NCBI GenBank assembly: GCA_903881535.1
Contig: CAIRTT010000600.1
Coordinates: 1-7,136, forward strand
Reading direction: 5' to 3'
From: an uncultured Armatimonadota bacterium
GTDB lineage: Bacteria > Armatimonadota > Armatimonadia > Armatimonadales > Armatimonadaceae
Length of the DNA stretch: 7,136 nucleotides
The notes under the pieces are model-generated. The model was not told the origin of the DNA. It saw only the letters and a program-made list of their open reading frames with translations, and made no database searches. Position numbers and translations under genes: made by a program. Positions 1-6,593 of this stretch are shown here, in pieces (within the stretch, counting starts at the first letter, position 1; every line of letters starts with the position of its first letter).

Positions 1-2
1 AC

Positions 3-1928
3 GCTCCCTCCGGACAAGAGACCGAGCTCGTTCGAGCCACATCTCGTGAGTGTCTCGTCACTCTAAATGGGCAACCTTATTCTATTGGTGGCGCAGCAGG
101 TCAACAGGATCTGGCATTTGTGTTGGACAGTGACATTTCGAAGCTACATCCCCCCACTGATGATGCGATCTTCCTCGGAGTCCGAACAGAGCCTTACAAA
201 CACCCAATCCAGTCTCCGACCGCGCCTGCAAAACGTGGCATCTCGCTAATCGGAACATTCGAAATCACACGTGGTAAGGCCAAGGGCATCCGTGTTCTTG
301 TCCGTCACACCGTCTTTGATGACCTTGCTGTCTTGGAAAAGCAGATTGAGATCATCAATCCGACGAAATCAACGGTCCGCCTAAATCACATTGTGTTTGA
401 AGAGTTGTCAACCGTCGAACCTGACTCTGTCGTAGACCCAACCACCCAATGGGAACGTCAGTCCATCACAGTGTTGTCGGACTTTATGTTCCACGGAATG
501 ACCATTTCTTCAGCGAATCAAATCGCTCAATGGACAACCGATGACACGTTTACATCGCAGGTCAATTACGAGCTGAAGACCCCATGTAAACTCATTTGTT
601 CTCTGCCAAATGGACCGGATATTGACATATCTCCGAACGAGACATTTGTCTCACCAAGGGCAATTCTGGTTTGTCATGCTTCGACAGAACGGGAGCTGCG
701 CGGCAGAGACATCCGGCAAACATGGAAGGGGTTAGCCCCTTGGACGCATGACAACCCACTCATGCTCCACCTCACATCGACAGCGGATGAGACCGTGCGC
801 ACAGCTATCGACCAATGTGCCGAGTGCGGATTTGAAATGGTGATCTTTTCGTTCGGCTCTGGCCTGAATATGGAAGATACAAGTGTTCAAAACATCCAAA
901 AGTTTAAGGCATTTGCAGACTATGCCCATAGCAAACGGATTCGTATCGGTGGCTATAGCTTGCTTGCTAGCCGCAGCGTCTCTCCTGAACACGATGTCAT
1001 CAACCCTGAAACAGGTAAACCTGGCGGCACCATCTTCGGTAACTCCCCATGCCTCTGTTCAAGCTGGGGGCTAGACTACTTCAAGCGCATAAAGCAATTC
1101 CTGAAAGAAACAGGTTTTGACCTGCTTGAACATGATGGAAGTTATCCTGGAGATATTTGTGCGTCAACAAAGCATCCCGGGCATCGCGGCAAACTGGATT
1201 CTCAGTGGAGACAGTTTGAACGCATAAGAGACCTTTATGTGTGGTGTCGCAAAAACGGAATCTACCTGAATGTTCCAGACACCTACTTTCTATGCGGTTC
1301 AAACAAGGTTGGGATGGGCTACCGTGAGACCAACTGGTCTCTGCCAAGGTCGCTCCAACACATTCATGCGCGTCAGAATATGTTTGATGGTACTTGGGAA
1401 AAGTTGCCATCCATGGGTTGGATGTTTGTTCCTCTCGTTCAGTACCATGGCGGCGGCGCGGATGCGACCATCGAACCATTACGTGAGCATTTGGATGACT
1501 ACAAGCGACATCTAGATAACTGCCTTGGCTATGGCGTTCAGGCTTGCTACCGTGGCCCACGTCTTTATGATGGGCCCGAGACCAAGGCGATGGTCATCAA
1601 AACCGTGACCAAGTACAAGAAATATCGACAAATACTCGAAGGCGATATCACCCACATTCGTCGCCCAGATGGCCGACATATTGACGCCATCATCCATACC
1701 CATGAATCACACCCTGCCCGGATGATGCTGGTCGCTTACAATGCGGCTTCATCCAACCAATCGACAACGCTTGCCCTACCAAACTCACTTTCGCCGTACA
1801 AGTCCATCCAGGTCACCGACACCGACACAGGTAAGTCATCGACGCTGAATCCTCGTCCTAATGGTCGCTTTCTCATCGAATTGACGGTTGGCGGTGGAAC
1901 AATGCGGATGTTGGAGTTGATGCAATGA
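3..1928 (+). CDS. GH36-like (alpha-galactosidase-like) glycoside hydrolase, 5' partial
   Basis: The reading frame is open from the window edge, so the true start lies upstream; a GTG at 120 is internal, because the 39 codons before it read as good protein (TELVRA, LNGQPYSIGG). About 641 residues are visible. The layout resembles clan GH-D enzymes: a beta-rich N-terminal domain (visible residues 1-250), a TIM barrel (about 250-550) and a small C-terminal beta domain. Barrel segments are strongly patterned: LLEHDGSYPGD (374-384), a GYRETNW block around residue 442, then FDGTWEKLPSMGWMF and YHGGGADATIEPL. D378 in the HDG motif is my candidate nucleophile and E442 a candidate acid/base; neither assignment is proven. 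The expected role is release of terminal sugars such as alpha-galactosides from plant or microbial glycans. Cellular location cannot be judged without the N-terminus. The family placement rests on remembered motifs, and the substrate is unknown. Its stop overlaps the next start (ATGA), so the two genes are probably co-translated. Confidence 0.7.
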   Translation, partial: APSGQETELVRATSRECLVTLNGQPYSIGGAAGQQDLAFVLDSDISKLHPPTDDAIFLGVRTEPYKHPIQSPTAPAKRGISLIGTFEITRGKAKGIRVLVRHTVFDDLAVLEKQIEIINPTKSTVRLNHIVFEELSTVEPDSVVDPTTQWERQSITVLSDFMFHGMTISSANQIAQWTTDDTFTSQVNYELKTPCKLICSLPNGPDIDISPNETFVSPRAILVCHASTERELRGRDIRQTWKGLAPWTHDNPLMLHLTSTADETVRTAIDQCAECGFEMVIFSFGSGLNMEDTSVQNIQKFKAFADYAHSKRIRIGGYSLLASRSVSPEHDVINPETGKPGGTIFGNSPCLCSSWGLDYFKRIKQFLKETGFDLLEHDGSYPGDICASTKHPGHRGKLDSQWRQFERIRDLYVWCRKNGIYLNVPDTYFLCGSNKVGMGYRETNWSLPRSLQHIHARQNMFDGTWEKLPSMGWMFVPLVQYHGGGADATIEPLREHLDDYKRHLDNCLGYGVQACYRGPRLYDGPETKAMVIKTVTKYKKYRQILEGDITHIRRPDGRHIDAIIHTHESHPARMMLVAYNAASSNQSTTLALPNSLSPYKSIQVTDTDTGKSSTLNPRPNGRFLIELTVGGGTMRMLELMQ

Positions 1929-2752
1929 ACACGTTCGCAGCTGATGTGCTTGGGTGCAAGACTCCACTTATCTTGGCTCCTCTCGCACATCTTGCATCAA
2001 ATGAACTCATTGCTGCCGTAACGAACGCCGGTGCAATCGGCACGCTCCCGCTCCACCGCTTTAAGCCAGAGCAAACCAGAGACCGATTGCGGCAAATACG
2101 GTCACTTACCAATGGCCCAATTATGGTTTCGTTTACGGGTGAATGGGAACGAGATGAAAACCTTGATGTACTTCTAGAATTCGAAGTCCAGTTGGCGATG
2201 GTTTTCTGGTGGAATGGCCCTCGACTTATACACCGTCTTCAGGCACATGGAATCAAAGTTGGATGGCAAATTGGAACGGATGAGCAACTCTCAGATGCTC
2301 TAAGCCGTGATGCTGATTTCATCATTGCGCAAGGGTTGGAAGCCGGTGGCCATGTTCGTTCTCCCCACCGACTCGACGACCTCCTGTCACTGATTGGTGA
2401 TCGTACGGATCGTCCCATCGTTGCTGCTGGTGGAATCAATACACCGTCACGCGCAGGACAGCTTGTCCCTAGTGCAGCTTCAGCGGTGATGATCGGGACG
2501 CGTTTCTGTGTTTGCGATGAAGCAAACAACTCAGATTCCGATAGAACGCTATTGATTGATGCGGAACACGACTCAGTCATACTCGACACAACCCTTCGTG
2601 GTGATTGGCCCTGCGCATTTCGCCGCAGATTATCGACTGGTGGCGACCTAGATGTCCCGGAACGCTACGCAAATGCCAACATTTCTGAAATCGTGAGCGT
2701 CCTGCCAGCCGCTCAGATAATGGCTGACTTTGCAAAAGTTCTCAACCAGTAA
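1925..2752 (+). CDS. Nitronate monooxygenase-like FMN protein, short form
   Basis: This 275-residue protein looks like a TIM-barrel flavoprotein of the nitronate monooxygenase / 2-nitropropane dioxygenase family, which oxidises alkyl nitronates such as propionate 3-nitronate using FMN and oxygen. Visible family signatures are APLAHLASNELIAAV with NAGAIG (18-39), AQGLEAGGH (135-143) ending in the histidine that is catalytic in class I enzymes, the phosphate-binding VAAGGI (166-171), and MIGTRF (189-194). The protein is shorter than the usual 310-370 residues, mainly because the C-terminal helical part is reduced. Related folds such as enoyl-ACP reductase FabK share these motifs, so the exact reaction is uncertain. 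The start is the ATG inside the ATGA overlap with the upstream hydrolase stop, with GGAG at 1913-1916 about 8 nt ahead, which implies translational coupling. A role in detoxifying nitro compounds released from plant glycosides is speculation from the neighbour only. Confidence 0.72.
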   Translation: MNTFAADVLGCKTPLILAPLAHLASNELIAAVTNAGAIGTLPLHRFKPEQTRDRLRQIRSLTNGPIMVSFTGEWERDENLDVLLEFEVQLAMVFWWNGPRLIHRLQAHGIKVGWQIGTDEQLSDALSRDADFIIAQGLEAGGHVRSPHRLDDLLSLIGDRTDRPIVAAGGINTPSRAGQLVPSAASAVMIGTRFCVCDEANNSDSDRTLLIDAEHDSVILDTTLRGDWPCAFRRRLSTGGDLDVPERYANANISEIVSVLPAAQIMADFAKVLNQ

Positions 2753-2772
2753 GGCCTGAGCTCCCTATAGCG

Positions 2773-2802
2773 TTGCCTGCTACAAAACATAGTCGATAAG
2801 AT
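2773..2802 (+). promoter_or_regulatory. Weak sigma70-like promoter candidate upstream of scpA
   Basis: TTGCCT (2773-2778) and TAAGAT (2797-2802) form a -35/-10-like pair with an 18-nt spacer, matching the consensus hexamers at 3 and 4 of 6 positions. This lies in the only intergenic gap of the window, where the housekeeping run would need a promoter. Transcription would start near 2809, almost on the first scpA ATG. That would make the mRNA nearly leaderless or favour the internal ATG at 2847. Match quality is low and chance is a real alternative. Confidence 0.25.
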
Positions 2803-2807
2803 ACACC

Positions 2808-3653
2808 ATGCATACGGCAGAGGTGGTGCAGGGTGTTCTTCCTACTATGGGTCGGCCATCACTGACACTTCCATCCATTACGCTTGCCACCTTCGAAGGT
2901 CCGCTCGATCTCTTGCTCCACTTGGTTCGCGATGGTCGAATGGACATTTTCAACCTTCCAATCTCAGAGTTATGCGATAAGTATCTGACCGTTCTCCATT
3001 CATATGATGAGCTGAACCTGCACGTTGCGGGCGAGTTTCTGGTGATGGCAGCAACGCTTATCGAAATTAAGTCGAGAATGTTGCTGCCAAAGGTTCCATC
3101 GGATCCACCATCCGACGATGATGGTAACGGACCTGACCCGCGTATGGAGCTGGTGCAGCGACTTCTTGAATATTCCAAGTATCAGGAGATGTCTGAGTGG
3201 ATGCAGACAGTTGAGGGTGAGCGTCGAAATGTCTTTGTGAGAGCTCAGTCTCCACTTTCTCCAGAATTCCGTATCCCCACTCAGTATGGGGAGCTGAGTG
3301 CGGACCAACTTGTGGCTGCGATGCAACGTATTCTCGATGCAATGGGTGCCGGTGAACGCCAAGTGACCAGCGTCCGGAGACATCGCCTGACCGTCAGATT
3401 GACGATGCGTATTCTACTAACGCGGATTACCGAAGCGGGAGAAAAAGGCGTCGACTTGCTCGAAATGATTACAGAGGCTGGAAACGGGTTGCTTGGTGTT
3501 ATCATGGTATTTCTTAGCCTTCTCGAGCTGTTACGCTCTGGATCGATTACTGTTGCACAGGATGAATTCTGCGGGGATATCCGCGCATTTTTCATTCCAG
3601 AACCGCTCAGGATCGACTGGTCAATTGAAGCTGATGAGGCAGCTGATGCGTAG
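2808..3653 (+). CDS. scpA: Segregation and condensation protein A (ScpA kleisin)
   Basis: ScpA is the kleisin subunit that bridges the two SMC ATPase heads and, with an ScpB dimer, forms the bacterial condensin that compacts and separates replicated chromosomes at the nucleoid. The N-terminal hallmark FEGPLDLLLHLV is at residues 29-40, followed by the SMC-binding helices with HVAGEFLVMAATLIEIKSRMLLP. An acidic linker (about 99-111, SDPPSDDDGNG) comes next, and the C-terminal winged helix is seen in MVFLSLLELLRSGSITVAQ (233-251). Length (281) is normal for the family. The start is uncertain. ATG 2808 has no Shine-Dalgarno sequence, whereas ATG 2847 (residue 14) has GGTG at 2832-2835 and would still leave about 15 residues before the conserved motif. 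The gene overlaps scpB by 8 nt and probably opens the downstream polycistron. The identification is firm. Confidence 0.95.
   Translation: MHTAEVVQGVLPTMGRPSLTLPSITLATFEGPLDLLLHLVRDGRMDIFNLPISELCDKYLTVLHSYDELNLHVAGEFLVMAATLIEIKSRMLLPKVPSDPPSDDDGNGPDPRMELVQRLLEYSKYQEMSEWMQTVEGERRNVFVRAQSPLSPEFRIPTQYGELSADQLVAAMQRILDAMGAGERQVTSVRRHRLTVRLTMRILLTRITEAGEKGVDLLEMITEAGNGLLGVIMVFLSLLELLRSGSITVAQDEFCGDIRAFFIPEPLRIDWSIEADEAADA
3636..3639 (+). promoter_or_regulatory. Ribosome binding site deciding the scpB start
   Basis: GAGG lies 6 nt before ATG 3646, inside the last codons of scpA. The in-frame alternatives ATG 3634 and ATG 3664 have no comparable purine-rich site at proper spacing, so 3646 is the preferred start. 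Confidence 0.5.
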
Positions 3654-4212
3654 TCTCCTTGGGATGGTTGAATCTCTCCTCTTTGTTTCCGGAGATCCTC
3701 TTACAGTAAAGGACCTCGTGAAGGCTACAGAATGGGATGACGCTGCAGTGTTGTCTGCTTTGAAAGAGCTTCAGCAACGCTACGAATCATCAGATGGCGG
3801 CTTGCAATGTATCGAAGTTGCCAATGGCTGGCAGATGACCACCAAACCTGAATATGCGCATATTGTTGGTAAGCTCCTCGCACCAAATGCAAATAGATTG
3901 TCGAAGGCTGCGCTTGAAGTGGTAACCATTATTGCCTATCGACAACCTTGTACAAGTGCAGATATCGAAGCGATTCGAGGTGTGTCCTCTGATGGCGTCT
4001 TAAAGACACTTATTGAGCGCGAGCTCGTTTCCGATGTTGGGAGACGTCAAACACCAGGACGCCCAATCTTATATGGAACTAGCGATACCTTTCTTCACTA
4101 CTTTGGGTTAGCATCAATCGATGCGCTTCCTCAGCTACCAGATGACCCGGATGCTGAGGCTGCTGCTGCAACGGAAACAGCTGTTGTCAAAGCCGGTGGA
4201 TTGGATTTATGA
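3646..4212 (+). CDS. scpB: Segregation and condensation protein B (ScpB)
   Basis: ScpB is the dimeric winged-helix partner of ScpA and stabilises the SMC-ScpAB condensin ring during chromosome segregation. The 188-residue product has the family layout: an N-terminal winged helix starting with VESLLFVSGDPLT (8-20), the family signature LSKAALEVVTIIAYRQP (85-101), IRGVSSDGVLKTLIER (110-125), and the closing TPGRPILYGTSDTFLHYFGL (136-155). An Ala/Glu-rich tail follows (169-180). The frame runs open upstream to ATG 3493, but that extension is a shadow of scpA. The chosen ATG 3646 has GAGG at 3636-3639. The 8-nt overlap with scpA suggests coupled translation, which fits the fixed stoichiometry of the complex. 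The stop overlaps the next start as ATGA. The order scpA-scpB followed by a D-Ala-D-Ala carboxypeptidase is also familiar from Firmicutes. Confidence 0.95.
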   Translation: MRSLLGMVESLLFVSGDPLTVKDLVKATEWDDAAVLSALKELQQRYESSDGGLQCIEVANGWQMTTKPEYAHIVGKLLAPNANRLSKAALEVVTIIAYRQPCTSADIEAIRGVSSDGVLKTLIERELVSDVGRRQTPGRPILYGTSDTFLHYFGLASIDALPQLPDDPDAEAAAATETAVVKAGGLDL

Positions 4213-5468
4213 GATCTAGCATACTAACGTTGCTCGCAGTCATCGCGCTGCTGACTGCAACATCACCAGGTGCGGTTGCAAAGCAACGACAGAGCCGTCG
4301 TAGACCTCTCACAGCAAGCTACAACCCACAGGACCTTAAACAGTATCCTCGGACAGTAAGTAAGAGTGTGGCGGTCTTTGATGCAACGACCGGTCAACTC
4401 CTTTGGCAAGTAAACGGTAATAAGAGATGCTATCCAGCAAGTACGACAAAGATTCTAACGGGTCTTCTCTTTGCTGAAGCGACGCCAGCGGATACCATCG
4501 TCCGCTGTACAAACAAGCAGATTGCATCGGTTGGTGAGAGCAGCCTGAACATAAAATTCAATGAATCATTTGTGGCTGAAGAATTGTTGCGTGGTTTTCT
4601 CCTAAAAAGCGCGAATGATGCCGGTGTAGTTATTGCAGAACACGTGGATGGTTCTACATCAAAGTTTGCAGCCAGGATGAATGATCGTGCGACGAAGGCA
4701 GGTGCAACACAATCACATTTCGTCAATCCGCATGGACTGCATCATCCAGATCACTACACAACCGCTATCGATCTTGGACGAATTGCAATTGACGCATTGA
4801 AGAATCCTCGGTTTGCCAAGATGGTCGAAAAGCCGAGCGCCGTTATTCATTCATCGACAAGACCCGCAATAAAGGTCACATCTCGTGCAAAATCACTTTA
4901 TTATGACCGTTTTATGGGTGCCGATGGAATTAAAACTGGCTATACCAGACCTGCGGGGAACTGTTTTGTTGGTTCAGCAACACGGGATGGGCGACGGTTG
5001 ATATCGGTTGTGATGGGAGCACCAGAGTCTGCCTGTAAGGAAACGATCCCCATTTTGTCATGGGCCTTCAGACGATTTGAACGACAGATTTGTGTACCAA
5101 TCAACTCGCAACGATTCGTCACAATGCCAGACGGTCGAAAAGTCTCCGCACACACATCGGAAATGATTCAACGTTCCGTTGACAAGTTTGCATCTCCGAA
5201 GTCGTTTGAAGAACGAATTACCGTGCTGAATGGACTGACCGATGTCAAAAAAGGTGACGTGGTTGCAAGCCTTGATCTCATTGAGAGCGGAATCGTTATC
5301 GGTCAGTGCAAGTTGATAAGTGATTCCGAAGCAAGAGCTACCGGCAACGTTTTTGGGCCGATGGGCTGGTTCGGGGGCAGTATCTGCCTCGTGCTGGTAG
5401 CATGGCAACGTGGAAGAAGAATCTCGCGGAGAACGTCTCCAAAAAGCATTGGCAGCAGCAGGCGTTAG
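4209..5468 (+). CDS. D-alanyl-D-alanine carboxypeptidase (S11 / PBP5-6 type)
   Basis: This enzyme removes the terminal D-Ala from peptidoglycan pentapeptides outside the cytoplasmic membrane and so limits cross-linking. It is a penicillin-binding serine peptidase. An N-terminal signal peptide is visible (RSSILTLLAVIALL, with likely cleavage after AVA at residue 24). The three active-site motifs are intact: S78-T-T-K81 in YPASTTK, S134-A-N136 in LKSANDAG, and K242-T-G244 in GIKTGYT. The catalytic domain reaches to about residue 295, followed by the small beta-rich PBP5 C-terminal domain. A hydrophobic segment (about 386-399, WFGGSICLVLVAW) with a basic tail would anchor the C-terminus in the membrane as a helix, rather than by the amphipathic anchor of E. 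coli PBP5. ATG 4209 overlaps the scpB stop and has GGTGGA at 4195-4200. The last 59 nt also encode the start of the next protein. The family call is certain; the dacA versus dacF subtype is not. Confidence 0.93.
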   Translation: MRSSILTLLAVIALLTATSPGAVAKQRQSRRRPLTASYNPQDLKQYPRTVSKSVAVFDATTGQLLWQVNGNKRCYPASTTKILTGLLFAEATPADTIVRCTNKQIASVGESSLNIKFNESFVAEELLRGFLLKSANDAGVVIAEHVDGSTSKFAARMNDRATKAGATQSHFVNPHGLHHPDHYTTAIDLGRIAIDALKNPRFAKMVEKPSAVIHSSTRPAIKVTSRAKSLYYDRFMGADGIKTGYTRPAGNCFVGSATRDGRRLISVVMGAPESACKETIPILSWAFRRFERQICVPINSQRFVTMPDGRKVSAHTSEMIQRSVDKFASPKSFEERITVLNGLTDVKKGDVVASLDLIESGIVIGQCKLISDSEARATGNVFGPMGWFGGSICLVLVAWQRGRRISRRTSPKSIGSSRR

Positions 5469-6273
5469 TTCGCGGCGAAATGCTGAAGTCCTAATTACAT
5501 CAGGCCGTGTCAAAGTCAACGGAAAGCTTGTTACCCAACTTGGTTCAACCGTTTCAGACGATGACGTGATCCTGGTAGACAATAGGCAGATTTCGCGCAA
5601 GCCAAAGCTTTACTACATCGCGCTAAACAAGCCTGCTGGTGTAATTTCAACCGTCTACGATAGGTATGCAGAAACAACGGTCATCGACCTTGTCGATATT
5701 CCGAATGCCCGCCTAGTCCCGTGTGGTCGCTTGGATATGGAAAGCGAAGGCCTGATCCTCCTCTCGAATGATGGTGACTTTGTACACAAAGTTACGCATC
5801 CAAGCCAAAGTCTTGGGAAAACCTATCATGTGACCGTCTTTGGTGGGCCTGAAGCTACGACACTTCGTAGACTTGCGAATGGCTTAACTCTAGATGACGA
5901 TTCGCGGCCAACGGCTCCAGCCGAAGTAACCGTTATTCGCCGGCGCCCAACCGTAATCGAAATGGTTCTTCATGAAGGACGCAATCGCCAGATTCGCCGA
6001 ATGATGGACACTGTTGGACACCCCGTAGAACGCCTTGTGCGCGTAAAGGTTGGTCCAATTGATCTTGGAGATCTACGCTCAGGCGAATGGCGTTTCCTAG
6101 ATCGCACTGAAGTCGGTTCGATCCTACAGGACACGGCAACAAAGCTGAGTGGTAACAACACAAGTGCCCGTGGTGGAGATGTAGCGCGAACCATCGCTCC
6201 TGCAGGTGCCCGCAAGCCGCAGGCAGCTGGAAGAGGTGATTATGAAACTCGTAATCGCAGTCGTTCACGATAG
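5410..6273 (+). CDS. rluB: RsuA/RluB-family rRNA pseudouridine synthase
   Basis: The protein converts a specific uridine in rRNA to pseudouridine. In RluB this is U2605 of 23S rRNA, near the peptidyl transferase centre. It has an N-terminal S4 RNA-binding domain (about 8-55, ERLQKALAAAGVSSRRNAE and GRVKVNG), NKPAG (73-77), the catalytic motif GRLDMESEGLILLSNDG with nucleophile D109, and EGRNRQIRRM (189-198) typical of the RsuA/RluB/RluE/RluF group. A low-complexity basic tail follows (about 245-287, ending RNRSRSR). The start must be GTG 5410: an in-frame TAG sits at 5398-5400, no ATG lies between, and a later start would cut into the S4 domain. The GTG has no clear ribosome binding site and lies 59 nt inside dac, so translation probably depends on ribosomes finishing dac. 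RluB fits better than RsuA by length and tail, but target specificity is inferred. Confidence 0.88.
   Translation: MEEESRGERLQKALAAAGVSSRRNAEVLITSGRVKVNGKLVTQLGSTVSDDDVILVDNRQISRKPKLYYIALNKPAGVISTVYDRYAETTVIDLVDIPNARLVPCGRLDMESEGLILLSNDGDFVHKVTHPSQSLGKTYHVTVFGGPEATTLRRLANGLTLDDDSRPTAPAEVTVIRRRPTVIEMVLHEGRNRQIRRMMDTVGHPVERLVRVKVGPIDLGDLRSGEWRFLDRTEVGSILQDTATKLSGNNTSARGGDVARTIAPAGARKPQAAGRGDYETRNRSRSR
6233..6238 (+). promoter_or_regulatory. Strong ribosome binding site deciding the darA start
   Basis: GAGGTG, in the context AAGAGGTGAT, ends 3 nt before ATG 6242 and is the best Shine-Dalgarno match in the window. It lies inside the rluB coding sequence. It favours ATG 6242 over the longer in-frame opening at 6206, whose extra residues are out-of-frame rluB. 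Confidence 0.65.
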
Positions 6274-6571
6274 AGATCGAACCAAGATATCAGATGCCCT
6301 TCTTCGTGAAGGCTTCCAATTCACGCGCCTTGGCTCGTCCGGTGGATTCCTCAAAGAAGGAAATGTCACGCTTCTCATCGGATGTGCAGACCCTGATGTG
6401 AATCGCGTTTTTGGACTTCTTAGAGAATGCACACGGAAACGAAAGCAGTATGTGAGTGTTTTGCCACCGGATGCTGGTCCAGCGGGGACAATACTCCCTT
6501 CGCCTGTTGAAGTCGAAGTCGGTGGTGCTGTTGCGTTCGTGATGCCAATAGAACGCTTTGAAACCTTTTGA
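6242..6571 (+). CDS. darA: Cyclic-di-AMP receptor (DarA/PstA family, PII-like)
   Basis: This 109-residue protein belongs to the CdAR family (formerly DUF970). These are PII-like trimers that bind cyclic-di-AMP in clefts between subunits and change loop conformation; the downstream partner is still unknown in most species. Visible hallmarks are the start MKLVIAVVHDRDR, the ligand-binding stretch TRLGSSGGFLKEGN (28-41), the strand TLLIGCAD, and the C-terminal PVEVEVGGAVAFVMPIERFE (88-107). The family's usual binding positions T28, G35, F36 and N41 are present. The start is set by GAGGTG at 6233-6238 and by the fact that family members begin exactly with MKLVIAVV. It overlaps the rluB 3' end by 32 nt and is followed after 22 nt by holB. 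In B. subtilis darA is also near holB, with tmk upstream; here tmk is replaced by rluB. Presence implies a diadenylate cyclase elsewhere in the genome. Confidence 0.92.
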   Translation: MKLVIAVVHDRDRTKISDALLREGFQFTRLGSSGGFLKEGNVTLLIGCADPDVNRVFGLLRECTRKRKQYVSVLPPDAGPAGTILPSPVEVEVGGAVAFVMPIERFETF

Positions 6572-6579
6572 GCATGGTT

Positions 6580-6583
6580 GGAG
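6580..6583 (+). promoter_or_regulatory. Ribosome binding site for holB
   Basis: GGAG is placed 10 nt before ATG 6594 in the short darA-holB gap. An in-frame TGA (6591-6593) directly abuts the ATG and rules out any earlier start in this frame. Confidence 0.5.
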
Positions 6584-6593
6584 CTCGGTTTGA

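Noticed and set aside
67..249. Short + strand ORF beginning at the first ATG of the window
   Set aside because: It is an alternative frame of the partial hydrolase, whose own frame is open from the edge and continues with recognisable motifs. The short product has no family features.
1081..1560. 159-residue antisense ORF within the hydrolase gene
   Set aside because: It covers the most conserved part of the hydrolase barrel on the other strand and its translation is rich in His, Ser and Cys with no domain pattern.
2752..2778. Possible terminator hairpin after the flavoprotein gene (AGGC at 2752-2755 with GCCT at 2775-2778)
   Set aside because: The stem is only 4 bp with a long loop and no T-run follows, so it is not a credible intrinsic terminator.
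3493..3645. Upstream extension of the scpB frame to ATG 3493
   Set aside because: The extra residues are an out-of-frame reading of the scpA C-terminus and do not resemble ScpB, while ATG 3646 has a GAGG at proper spacing.
5058..5600. 180-residue antisense ORF across the dac/rluB junction
   Set aside because: It lies fully opposite two firmly identified genes, has a cysteine- and serine-rich composition typical of antisense frames, and shows no motif or ribosome binding site.
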